The position numbers were made by a program, and so were the translations under genes. Shown here one piece after another: positions 49,332 through 64,000 of a stretch of 64,000 nucleotides of DNA. The stretch comes from Candolleomyces eurysporus (Eukaryota > Basidiomycota > Agaricomycetes > Agaricales > Psathyrellaceae): assembly GCA_027579435.1 (NCBI GenBank), contig JANBPK010000809.1, positions 124,001 through 188,000 of the forward strand, read 5' to 3'. The notes under the pieces were generated by a model. It was not told where the DNA came from and ran no database searches. It worked only from the letters and a program-made list of their open reading frames with translations. Within the stretch, counting starts at the first letter, position 1. Every line of letters begins with the position of its first letter.

Positions 49332-52300
49332 CTAACCCAACTTCATCAAGCCTTTCATGGCGTTAGCAATGGCGAAACTTGACTTCGCCATAATCTGCTT
49401 CGACTCCTTCGTCAACTCCGGCAGCGCCTGCACCTCGCTCAACTTGTTGGCATGTTCTCCCAATTCCCGTAGAATCTCGTTACCCTGCTGCACCGATGCA
49501 GGAGGCAGATTGTCATTGCACACAGCGACAATGCTCGACACAATCGTAATGATTTGCGTCAAGTTGTCGTTCAGTGTCTGTGGCTGGGTAGGACCTCGCA
49601 CTCCAGAGAGAACGCTTTGAATAGCGTATACGATCGACTCTGTCTGAGCTTCCAGATAAGGCTGGAAATAAGTAGGGTCAGTGAAATCCTTCGGTTCGAT
49701 AATTGCTTAGGAACGTACCTTCAACTCAGCCCATGCGTCTTCACTCTCTGGGGGAGCAGAGTCATCACTAATCGCACCCCCAATGGTATTTTGCCTGTCG
49801 AAAAGGGGAGGTGGAGAGTTGGTTTGCTCACTACTCGAGTTCTGCGAGGGAGGACGTCTTCGCTGCTCGAGGAAGTTCCTGGTCGGAGGTGAGGATGGTG
49901 AGTCAACAAAGCGGTTTCGGGATGATGTCGTTGAGCCTTGACTTGGCCTACGTTGGTGGGCAGAGATGGAGTTTCCTTCGTCTACGGAGCGTAGTGAAGG
50001 TGTGTACCCGCTAGCACTGGAGGCCGATGGAGGTGAAACGTTGTACGGGAATTGCTCCTGCTCGATTTTTGTCGCCTTGCGGAGGCACACAATCTTGCCG
50101 ATTTCGGTGACAGACGCGGATACATGACTGGCTGCAGCATCCAGCAAGCTAACGGGAGACAAACCGTTGCTAGTGGCATGTGTCCGCGTTGCCGCGACAA
50201 GATTGCTCAAAGTGACTTCAGTTCGCTCGCGAAGGGAACGAAGAGTATCGAGGTCGGCGTCATTGCGGTCTCTTTGTGGTCGACGCTCGAATGCCCGGAC
50301 GTCATCGATGATGTTCGTCACCGCGTTCACAACAGTCTTCATTGGAGTTAATACACGAGTGGGGGCGTTGGAGCGACCAGCTGTGAGAAGGCTGTCGATT
50401 GCTGAAAGGAAGGCAGTGATATGGATGTCAAGAATCCCTCCGTCTGGCGACATTGGCAAGAGATCATCAGATTTCTCGAATTTAGGCGTAGGAAGGAATA
50501 GTTGGGAAGTAGCTAATCAAATTCATTAGCATAAATTACGAAGAGATCAGGACGCAACCTACCTTTAACACTTCGTAGCTCAGTTTTGGCCTGTTCGTAC
50601 TTCCGTTTATAATCCTTCAGTTGCTGGTCCAAATCACGAATTATGGAAAGGTCAGAGTCCTTTGCTGTCATAAGTTCGTCGTTGCGACGATTAAGATTGT
50701 CGAGTTCAAGCAAGAGGCCCTCCATGTCTATCCTCAGCTGTTCAACCAACTCTGGATCACTCTACAGCCAGAGGTCAAAAGAGATTCAATGAAGTAAACC
50801 GTGATCCGTACCTCGCCACCAGTATTCATAGCTCGCTCGGACTCCAGTTTTTCACATCGGTCCCGTAATATCTGGAGCTCGTCTTCGTCATCCTGGATCC
50901 TGCGTGATTCTCTTTCTTTATCCCTTCGCCGAACCTCTTGGCTTTCGTCCAATTCTCTTTGAAGTGACAAGATCGTTGTGCTCTGCTCCTCAGCGCGCTG
51001 GAAATGGTATTCAGAACGAAGCACGGTTAAATGCAAAAAGGGAGTGACTTACACGACGAACAGATTCCAACTCGCTCTCCAACTGTTGAACACGGGCTTC
51101 GGCATCCTTCCACTTGTTTACTGTGTCCGCTGAATCTTCAAGATCCCGTTGCAAGTTCGTTATCTGCGACTGCATGGTGGCGATTTTGTACTCATAATCG
51201 CGCCTGAGCTTCTCCTGTTCATCAGTAACACTAGCACGGCTCGCCATTCGTCCAGGGATCTGGTTACTGGATCTGTCCGAGTTGACCGACGAACGCCCGT
51301 ATTTGTCATAGAAATCGTCTCCACTCTTGTTACCGCTAGATGAAGGATCGATATCATCGTCGTCTTGAATTTCCCTCAGCCGACTGCTGAGCCCATTCAA
51401 GCCACTNGGGGGGACTTCGAGGGCTCATGCCAGGGTATTCACTGGCACTGTCATCGCCCATGGATGCATCCCTGATCATGTCGCCGCCAGGCGTGTCAAT
51501 GGTTGCACCACTTTCCCGTTGTTCACGACCATACGGAACTTCGATGTATTCCTCCTCGATGGTGCTCTTGTTGGGAATAATCATCCCACTCCCTGCTGTC
51601 GTACTCTGAGCGGGAGGGCCCATCGTGGCTGTGGAGTCGCTGCCATTGCTAACGCTGGCAGTCGCACTAGGCCGTCGGGTAAAGTCGCCTCGGTCGCGGT
51701 CTTCAGATCTTCTCGTAATGTCTTGCGACGGCTTCCTACGACTGTATCCTTCATCCGGAGCCCTCTGACCATACGGCGATTCATCGGGACGACGATAGCT
51801 TTCTTCACTTCGTCGCGGGGGAGGAGGCATGTCGGCGTCACTCGGTCGCCGTCTATCTTCAGAAGGACGTCTGCTAGAGACACTTCCACCATACCCACTG
51901 TCTGGAGGTCGATCGGCCGACGTCCTTCCTAAAATCGGAGGTCGCGGGGCAGAGCGAGGTTGAGAAGTAGGAAAGTCAGGAGATGGATAATCATCATGTG
52001 CAGAATTTACGGAAGCTCTACCTGTGGGCTGTGTACTGAGTTAGTATCTGAGAGCGAGTACAAGGCCACGAAAGGACGCACATCCTCCTTGAATTCGGGG
52101 TACCGCCGTGCCAGCTCAAAATAAACGTCGCTGGAGAGATCTTCAAAGCGAGAAGCAGGGAGAGTGGCAAGTTTCTGTCGTGCTTGGTTGCGTTTGGGGT
52201 GGAAATCCTCTCGAACGGGGAGGAATGGTACTGCTGGATGGTTAAAGGATGAGATAAACACTAGGCCCAGAGCCACCACAACGTACCCTCTTTCTCGTTC

Positions 52301-52661
52301 TTCCGTCGTATCAACTCATCGTACACATCCGTCGAAAGCTCGTGGAACTGCTGGATGGTCAAGCGTGTAAGCTTTTGTCTTGCAGTTGAACGCGAATTGG
52401 GCGGTGCTGGAGGGCAGACAGGCCCAATCAGCAAACGGAAGCAACTCAGGGTCCTTGACACCTACATCTGGCAAGGTACGCAGCGAGATACTTCCCAAGC
52501 TCTTCAAAATGGGTCTTTGACACCAGACGGTAATCAATATTGGGAACTGCAACGCTTGGCTTGTCCCTGGTGCTGGTGCGATATGAGTTGTTCTGGTAAG
52601 TCGAAATTCCTGAGAACGCGGTCGGAGTTGGCGACGGTGCCCTCGAAGGTTGGCGCTTCAT
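49332..52661 (-). CDS. SPA2: Spa2-type polarisome scaffold
   Basis: Scaffold of the polarisome at hyphal tips, binding formin, Bud6 and MAP kinase modules. The N-terminus MKRQPSRAPSPTPTAFSG is followed by SKTHFEELGKYLAAYLA. Then come two SHD/GIT repeats: ARQKLTRLTIQQFHELSTDVYDELIRR and ARQKLATLPASRFEDLSSDVYFELARR. The middle is Pro/Ser/Arg-rich. A coiled coil covers about 50520-51400 (SQITNLQRDLEDSADTVNKW, ESRRIQDDEDELQILRDRCE, LDQQLKDYKRKYEQA). The C-terminus (about 49332-49720) has PELTKESKQIMAKSSFAIAN and ends MKGLMKLG. An N at 51407 breaks the frame; without it SPRSPP continues to SGLNGLSSRL. Order of domains matches Spa2. Confidence 0.9.
51407..51407. other. Single N that breaks the Spa2 frame
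   Basis: One ambiguous base next to a six-base G run (+ strand). Removing it keeps the Spa2 frame; keeping it leads into a wrong frame. Same pattern as at 8043. Confidence 0.85.
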
Positions 52662-52821
52662 GGCCGATGAGAATGACGCAAATTGGAGGAGGAAGAAAGG
52701 TTAATGGCGGACGAGACGCATTTGGCGGTTCACGATCAATCCTATTCACAACATGCTGCAACCGCATTCCTCAAGCACAAATAAACCACAACTCTATACA
52801 CGTGCTACTAGTACGACATAT

Positions 52822-54117
52822 CTACTGCGCCTTCGAATCTCGTTCTAATTTTCTAAGTGCTCGCCTCCGAATGTCGATGTGCAGTCCGTGCGTGTAGCTA
52901 ATGAACAGACTGGGTATTCCAATCAAGGTAATTGCATAGTCCAGCAGAGCATGCGACCAGTAAGGCGTCGAAGTGTTGGGCCTCCCGCTATATGCCGCAC
53001 CGCAACTAAGTCCAATCTTGGCCAGGACGGATCGGACGTAGGGTGCCGGCTTGGGGATCAGAGGGGTTGACTTGCGGATTTTAGACAGTTTGGAGACCTG
53101 TCGGAAGAGTCATTCGTCTGTGACAGTTTTGCAAATAAAACCACTCACCACGAAATAAGTGTTCAGGTGTTCCACTACAATTCCATCCTTTCTCACTTCC
53201 TCTCCAATCGCGTCCGAGAATTTGGAGAGGAAGGCTTTGGTTCCAGAGTAGACAGCCAGCATAGGAGACGCGACGGCACCCGCAAACGAACCCACATTCA
53301 AAATCAAGCCGCGCTTCCTACACTTGCTGTCAGTATTTCGGAAAGAGAGCGCTGCTGGACGTGACACACCTTGCGACCATACCCGGAAGGACAATATAAG
53401 TGACTTTGATGGTAGCATTGACGTTGATAGCTACGATATCCTTAATTTCGTCTTGTGGAGTGTCAACAAGGTATGCGGGCATATTGTGCGACTTTCCGAC
53501 GTTGTTGACAAGCACCCCGACATCGAGACCTTCAACAGCCTTTGCCAATCCGTTGTATTCAGCGTCACCACTCTTGGCGAAATCAATGGAGTGTGTCCGA
53601 GTTTGTACTTTGTACTTTTCCTCTGGACCCTTGTTAGTTGGGTCTCCTCAGTCGAAGTCGACGCGTCGCTCACCAATTTCTGCTCCTACCGAGGTCAAAA
53701 GAGCGGTGTTGCGAGCAACTAGGAAGACATTGAATCCACCCTTTGCCAGCTGGAGTGCGAACTCTTTGCCGATGCCATCTGTAGCACCAGTCACAACCGC
53801 CCAAGCCCCTTGCTTAGCACCAAACTTCTTCAACTGTACATGAATGGTTAGAACACGAAAAGTGACAGAGGTCATTGCACTTACGCTCTTTCCGGGCAGA
53901 ACGAAAGTTTGAAGGAATACGGACAGAGTTTGATAAACAACACGGATGGCGCTAAACGAGCCCAGTGCCAGCAAAAGAGTGGTCAAAGTCGGCTGCTGGT
54001 GCACTTTTGGCCATATGAGAATTGTTGCACAATATCATTGGTTAAGTTCTACGTACGCAGATTTTGAGCGCAATTCTTGAGGTTTCCGAGGCCTATGGAT
54101 TGGATGAGCTGGGACAT
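52822..54117 (-). CDS. IFA38: Very-long-chain 3-ketoacyl-CoA reductase (Ifa38/KAR)
   Basis: Short-chain dehydrogenase that performs the second step of very-long-chain fatty acid elongation at the ER. It starts MSQLIQSIGLGNLKNC. An N-terminal helix follows (LTTLLLALGSFSAIRVVYQ). The NADPH motif is VVTGATDGIGKEFALQL, and VLVNNVGKSHNMPAYL follows. The catalytic residues are in LNVGSFAGAVASPMLAVYSGTKAF (Ser, Tyr-x3-Lys). The tail reads SKIRKSTPLIPKPAPYVRSVLAKIG, then RRRALRKLERDSKAQ. The first intron, just after KNCAQNL, places the ATG at 54115-54117. The stop is at 52822-52824. It is divergent from the aromatic decarboxylase gene. Confidence 0.93.
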
Positions 54118-54567
54118 GGTGGTGCAGGCCAAACCGGGACTGGAAACGCGCTCGTCAAAATACTCACGTCACGATGATGCCGCGCCGCGCTCCCTTCCCG
54201 CCTCCAACCAGCCCGAAGTCTCCGCGTCTTATGAGTTCCTCTGTGCGTACAGCTGAGCAGCAGCCATGACCACCGAATGAAGTGGGGATTCCAATGCATT
54301 CCGGAGGGCTGCTAAGCGCCAACCTCGCGGAAGGGATATTCCGAACCCTAACGCCGAGCAACGGACGGGAATCCAGGCCGATAGAGAGCATGGGCCATAT
54401 CCGACTAGTCTCCTGTAGCCAGACTTACGAATGTATGCCTATGTTTGGCTTTCCGTTCAAGGGGACATATATGTAGTGTTCGATGGGGACCGTACAGGAA
54501 CGAGGACTCGATCTTCACATTCAGGAGCGCCAACTTCACGCGAGCATACCCCTTGACCGTTGCACCC
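54118..54567. other. Divergent promoter of KAR and the aromatic decarboxylase
   Basis: About 450 bp between two start codons. TATATGTA near 54470 is a weak TATA-like stretch on the decarboxylase side. No other element stands out. Confidence 0.4.
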
Positions 54568-56598
54568 ATGGATATCGAGCAGTGGGTCTCTCCTGTCTGA
54601 ATAGACTTCGAATTCAATTGACTTCGAAATGGGGCCATAGATTCCGAAAGGCTGGCTACGCTGCGATTGACCGCATCTGCGACTATTTCTACTCACTTGA
54701 GAAACTTCCTGTGACCGCGAAGGTTGAGCCTGGATATCTCCGGAAACTGATACCTGGTCGGTTTGGCTTTCATGATCAAGCTTCTTGCGATCTGACTGGG
54801 GCTTAGATGAAGCGCCCGAGAATGGTGAAGACTTCACCAAGATCGCGGACGACGTCAAAGAGATGATCTTGCCAGGTACGAAAGCTCGCTGTCTTGGCCT
54901 GGAGACCCGTTCCAATATTGCTGAATAGGCTTAACCCGATGGCAGCATCCATCGTTCTTTGCCTACTTCCCGACGGCTTGCACCTTTGAAGGCATTTTGG
55001 GTGATCTATACTCCAGCAGCCTTTCCAACCCGGGCTTCAATGTACGCACTTCAATGCTCTTTATCCTGTCAACACCCAACTCAATGAGAAAAAATTTTTA
55101 GTGGTCCGCCAGTCCAGCTTGTACGGAACTGGAAGTCATTACAATGGACTGGGCTGCCAAACTTCTTGGACTGGCCCCGGCTTTCTATAACGCATCTGAG
55201 GTTGGGGGTGGAGTTATCCAGGTAAGCCTCCGTTGTTTTGGTTGCTATGCATCCTCATTGTTTTCTCCCTCAAAGACATCCGCATCCGACGTTGTTCTTG
55301 TTGCCGTGGTTGCTGCAAGATCTCGTTTCCAGCGAGACCATCCAGATACCAAGGTGGAAGATATGGTCATCTACGCGACCACCCAGACCCACTCCCTCGC
55401 CAAGAAGGCTGCTATCGTCTTGAGCTTGCAAGTTCGGTCCATTGAGGTCAAGTCAGAGGACCAGTATGCGCTGAGAGGGGATTCCCTTCGTGAGGCACTG
55501 GAAGAGGATGCAAAATTAGGTAGAAAGCCTTTCATTTTGAGTAAGTATTGCNTTTTTTGTCTAAGGATCTTCCTGTGGCTAAATTGAGATACAGTTGCAA
55601 CGGTGGGAACGACCTCCTCTGGTGCAGTTGACAATATTGCGGAGCTTGCCACCGTCCGTGAGTAACTTCTCCCAGAATTGCGCAAGACATTAAGAGAAGC
55701 TTACATTGCTTTCATCCAGTGAAGGATTATCCCGATATTTGGCTCCACATTGATGCCGCATGGGCTGGTGTCGCGCTTGCTTGTCCAGAGTTCAGGGAAC
55801 AACTGTACCTTCCTGAGATTAACGAGTCAGCTACCTCCGTTTGCGCGAACTTCCACAAGGTAATTATTATGAAGCCACGGGTTTTTGGTCTCGTACCCTC
55901 CACTCACACTCCTTTCCAGTGGGGCCTTGTTAACTTCGACTGTTCTGCGATGTGGGTTAGGGATCGCAAACTCCTGACCGATGCTCTGGATGTTACCCCT
56001 ATGTATTTAAGAACCAAGCAAGGCGATGAAGGCAAGATTTCAACAACGAAGTATATACACGATCTATCTGACATGAGCTTTGTAGGCACTGCCATTGATT
56101 ATCGAAATTGGCATCTTGGCTTGGGGAGGAGATTCCGCTCCATCAAGCTTTGGTTCGTCTTGCGCAGCTTTGGAATTGCCGGATTCCAGCGTCACATCCG
56201 CAAGGTAAGTTGACTCTAACACCTACGAGCTAATTGCACGTTACTCACGTTGCCCCAAGACAATTGACATGAACAAACTGTTCGTGAAACTTCTTTCAGA
56301 GTCCAAGGTTCTGACCTTGTTCGCTGAACCATCCCTGGCACTGACTGTCTTCCGCATCACGCCTCCGGAGGGTGGGGAAAAGTTCAGCGCGGAAGCTCTT
56401 AGCGATCTCAACGCCCGCTTCTTCAAAGTGGTATCCGCCAGAGATGATATCATGCTTACCCAGACCAGCTTGAACGGGCATGTCTGCATTCGCTTCGCCG
56501 TTGGCTCCGCCCGGACTGAGGAGAGCCATATCAAACAAGCCTATGAAATAGTTGAACAAGAGGCGGCCAAGGTTATCGAGGCATGGCGTCAAAATTAA
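54568..56598 (+). CDS. Aromatic L-amino acid decarboxylase (PLP-dependent, group II)
   Basis: PLP enzyme that decarboxylates tryptophan, tyrosine or DOPA to the amine. It starts MDIEQFRKAGYAAIDRICDY. HPSFFAYFPTACTFEGILGDLY, then FNWSASPACTELEVITMDW, then TTQTHSLAKKAA give the substrate pocket. VATVGTTSSGAVDNI, WLHIDAAWAGVALACPEFR (PLP Asp), and NFHKWGLVNFDCSAMW (PLP Lys) are the cofactor site. After that IDYRNWHLGLGRRFRSIKLWFVLR leads into the C-terminal domain. Introns include 54582-54640 and several of about 50 bp. The segment 56032-56085 starts with GC and is either a GC-AG intron or an 18-residue in-frame insertion. An N at 55552 lies in an intron. Which amino acid is used is not readable; basidiomycete members include tryptophan decarboxylases. 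Confidence 0.9.
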
Positions 56599-56864
56599 CT
56601 GTAACAGTATTGCATATCCTTGGCATATCATTGGCCATTCGCTGGACGAGTTCCATCCATGGATTTGTAAAACACTGGATTTTTTTTTCTCCCGGGGACT
56701 GTAGTAGCGACATAAAATGAAGCGTTTTTGTATTTCGTACAATGGATCCCTATGCTAATGTTGCCCTCTTCCCGATGCCCCCAGCTTCGGGTGGTTGTGG
56801 TAATTCCCCACTCCTGTCTGATATGAAGTCCTTGTATCTAAAATCCCTGTATTCAGTACTTGGG

Positions 56865-60915
<4,051 letters not shown>

Positions 60916-61472
60916 GAAAAGTGTGGGTTGTGGTCGACGTTTGCTAAGGCGTGTTGCAAACCTTGAATCAACCTTCTACCGCGCCGGCAGGCGCTCTTGC
61001 CCGACCCGAGATTGTGGGGCAGGCGCTTACTGTCTCAGGCTTGTGATATCCGGGTTCAATTTCAACATTCGGAAGCATCCAACGCCGAACACTTGTTGTC
61101 ACTACGTGGATCATTGTACATGCGTTGACAAAATATATGAGAATGCCTACAGGGAAGGAAGGGATACAAGGTGGGTAGGTGTTACAAAGGAGGAAAGACC
61201 TGATGGTGAATACATATTTTACATCCGTAAATGCAGCTAACAAAGCGAAAAGATGGAATATGATAACATAGGAAAAGGAATAGCACAGTGACAGAGTGGA
61301 AAAGAACACGAAAGATATAACCTGAAAACATAAACATTACAGAGCGAGAGAGGGAAAAAAACACAAAGGACCTGGATATGTCAGATGCAAAAACAACGAA
61401 AGGGACCAATGGAATGTCGGCAATGAAAAGGGACTATCGCGAAAGAGGGACGAGGGGTGCCGACTTCAGGAT
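60916..61472. other. Intergenic region between PEX1 and the serine-rich gene
   Basis: About 560 bp. Upstream of PEX1 on one side and the 3' UTR of the serine-rich gene on the other. The A-rich part (about 61240-61400) looks like 3' UTR. Open frames here have no support. Confidence 0.5.
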
Positions 61473-64000
61473 TTATTTGCCCTTCAAGGTTGCCATTATA
61501 GATTTGAAACCTGCTCCAAGACGTTTACCCGTCGGCTGAGTAGCTCTGGCGACAGACTGGTCGGTCGCTGTGAATCCCATACGCGTCAGCTTCTTCGCGC
61601 TGGCAGCATTCCTGATGGGATCGCGATTGCGAGGGGTAGCAACTCCAGCGGTAGGAACTCGAGCGAGAGGAACAACGGTTGACTCTGTCTCCGTGTCCAC
61701 ACCCTCTGCAGAGCTTACTCGACTCAACGAGTTCACATCGAGATCCTTTTGAATTCTTGAATTGACAAGAGGAGGGGCGGTAAGCGGTTCATACAGCTTC
61801 GGGTTCGAAATGGCTCCATTGCCAGATATGGCAGATCGCTGGTGGGGGGCAGTATAGAATTCACGCCTGTCGAATGAGGTGGATGTCTGACTGGTAATCG
61901 GAGGGGAAGCAGAGAGCGAGGCGTGATGTGTTGGCCTTGTCTGGTCAGGGAAGAAAGAGTTGCTCGGGTTGCGAGAGGACACTGGCATTGCAGATCAGCG
62001 GACTGCAATCCAAGAAAAGAGGGAAGGTACTTACAGCCATCAGCAGTTGAAGGCCTCTTCGAATTCTTTGGCCTTGGTTTGGCACTTGGCCGTGGTTTAG
62101 CCTCCAGACTGTGCTGTCTCTCCACTCCATTCCGATTGACGCTGTCAACCGGGGTAAGGGTGTCGAGTTGAGAGTCGAGAGGAGACAAGGGAGGTGGTAG
62201 TCCGGCTCCATCCTTGTTTGCCACTCCCAACTTTTGCTCTCGTAGCTTCCTCTCCAGGTAAAGACTTTCGCCCAGAGCTGCCAATTTCGCGCTGAGGGGA
62301 GTTGGTCCTGAGGTCGCCGTGCCAGGAGATAATTCCTGCCCGCTCGCCAGCTCGAGGATATCTTGACGAGTCCGCTCCACAAGGGCTTCCGCTTGGGCAT
62401 GAGAAGAAATCAAACCGAGATCGATGTCGAGAGGGGAATGTGCTCGACGCTCATTCAAGGTGCTGTAATTCGAGGGGGTTTGAACTTTGATCGGTGGTGG
62501 GAGAGGGTACTGGTCTTTCTGTCGCTTGAACTCATGGTCCTGTACGGTTTCCTCGTACCTGTCTTCCTCTTCTAATACCTGGCCAGTGCTTGGCAGGGGA
62601 AGGTTGTTGTCTATCAAAGGAGTAAGGACCGCGACACTGGTACCGCTGCCGACTGTCGAACCGCTTGTGCTATACTGTGGGACGTTGGCGCTGTCTGCCG
62701 TACTCGTGCTGCTCAACGAATCACCTCTTCCTCGACGATCAGAATCGGGTACGGAAAGCTGGTTATCAGGGGGGAAGTCGGTGTTGTCCATAAATGGAAT
62801 ACTCGCTGAGAGTGGTGGGATGGTGTCACTGTTGGTCTGCTCTCCATCAAATATTGGGGAGAGTGACGTCTGGGACGAGCTTTCGAACGACATCCCTCGT
62901 CGCCGCAATAGTGACGCTGACGGCGGGTGTAGCTCCTCTCCACCTTCATCTATCACAGGGGCCAGCCGAGAAGTGGGAAGCTGCTGACCATAATCTTGTT
63001 CTTCATCTTCTTCGTCAAAGACTCGAGGAGAGGGTTGAGGCCGTCCGGAGTTGATCGAGGGGGAGCGATCTCTGGAAGCGCTTTGGGCAGAAATGGCTTC
63101 GATTCGATTCCGAAGGGAACTTGAGCTTGCCGTAGGTTGTAGTCGAGCGTGAATGCTAGCTGGACTACCAGAGAGACTTGGCGCTCTGTGATCAAACCTT
63201 ATCGCCCTCGATGGAGTTGAAGAAGAAGATTGTCCAGAGGAACCTGTGCGATGGTGACCTCTCAAGATTCCAGGTCGAAGCGGCGTCTTTCCGCCCTCTT
63301 CGGTGAGACCCAAGGAAGAGAAATGATCAGATGAATCATTTGGGTGAAACGTTTCGACGTCGACGACACCACTTGCATTGGAGCCTGAGCGTGACCGTAG
63401 GACGTCGTCGTGGGAGCGCAGAACGGAGGGTCGAGTGAGGGAGCCATAGGTTGGCGAAAAATCGTCGCTCATATCGGTAGCAGAGATCGCACTTGTGTTA
63501 GTTGCATTGGATCTTGAGCGGTCGCGGCCATGTTGTGCCAGAGCATTGTGCAAGTCGACGGCAGAATGTACTGGAAATCGAGCGGGAGAAGGCGGGGCAC
63601 TGTTATCGAGATCTAGGAAGGATGCTGATGATGGAGGCTGAAGCTGTTTGACTTGAGGTGTGATCTTACAGCATTTAAGCGAGGCGTCACTGGGGGCATG
63701 GTTTCGCCGCTTTGAGGGAGTTTGGTCACTGGGGCTGGCGTCGACGGAAGACGCATGCGGCCGGCCTTTGGATGACGGGGTTGAGGAGAGCGGTAGAGTG
63801 GTCGTGGAAGCAGAAGCCGGGGTGGGAGCGGAGTGTGTGGTACTCTGGGATTCAGATGTTTCCCCTTGTGAGCCTTTCTTGAACAGCAGGGATATCTTGT
63901 TTGTAAGTTTCCTGCCGGACCCACCACGTCCGAATGGTAGGTAGACTTCTTGTTCTTGGGAGCGATCCGCGCCGTTTCCGGCTGATCGTGGGCGGCGCTG
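61473..64000 (-). CDS. Serine-rich disordered protein (partial at right edge)
   Basis: I do not recognise the family. The part in view is a single long exon from the right edge to about 62032, then a short intron, then the last exon. It opens with GGSGRKLTNKISLLFKKGSQ, a small basic stretch, and is otherwise rich in Ser, Pro, Arg and Asp. Recognisable local elements are FHPNDSSDHFSSLGL, IRFDHRAPSLSGSP, SLRNRIEAISAQ, AEALVERTRQDILELA, AALGESLYLERKLREQKLG (helix), and the end GKRLGAGFKSIMATLKGK. It has no signal peptide or membrane segment in view. A cortical or signalling scaffold is possible but not inferable. Confidence 0.65.

Overview
The window is nuclear DNA of a filamentous basidiomycete, probably an agaricomycete. 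Almost every gene is split by many introns of about 50-70 bp with GT..AG ends and CTGAC/CTAAC-like branch sites. Neighbouring genes lie on both strands with little space between them. The gene set is fungal: a trifunctional TRP1 (glutamine amidotransferase, IGPS, PRAI), NoxR, Spa2, a Slt2-type MAP kinase, a fungal TFIIIA and an Spt21/Ams2-like protein. I see no CRISPR array, transposon, viral gene or operon. One tRNA gene is present.

Left part (1-19.6 kb): a NOP8-like nucleolar protein running off the left edge (-), a PDAT/Lro1-type acyltransferase (+), an unrecognised conserved-looking gene (-), a flavin-dependent halogenase (+), a TMEM184/Ost-alpha-type membrane protein (-), TRP1 (+), the cell-wall-integrity MAP kinase (-) and a small four-helix membrane protein (+).

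Middle part (19.8-41 kb): a Drs2-type phospholipid flippase, the NADPH-oxidase regulator NoxR and a PinX1/PXR1 G-patch protein (all +), a steryl-ester-hydrolase-like lipase (-) divergent from an unrecognised signal-anchored protein (+), an IMPACT/UPF0029 protein (-), glucosamine-6-phosphate isomerase (+), an intron-containing tRNA-Gln(UUG) (-), TFIIIA (-) and an Spt21/Ams2-like protein (+).

Right part (41-64 kb): a small GATA zinc-finger protein (-), a beta-carbonic anhydrase with a signal peptide (+), a Dsc3-like ubiquitin-fold membrane protein (+), an EgtB-like iron enzyme without the methyltransferase half of Egt1 (-), Spa2 (-), 3-ketoacyl-CoA reductase (-), an aromatic amino acid decarboxylase (+), PEX1 (-) and a serine-rich protein running off the right edge (-).

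Most genes are housekeeping. The candidates for specialised chemistry are the halogenase, the aromatic decarboxylase and the EgtB-like enzyme. They are scattered rather than clustered, so I do not call a biosynthetic cluster. The most unusual things I see are gene-structure features: 8-nt and 16-nt internal microexons, a 4-nt first coding exon, two probable GC-AG introns, and single N bases beside homopolymers that break reading frames in two genes. Exon joins were inferred by eye from reading frame, splice consensus and family motifs; no search was run.
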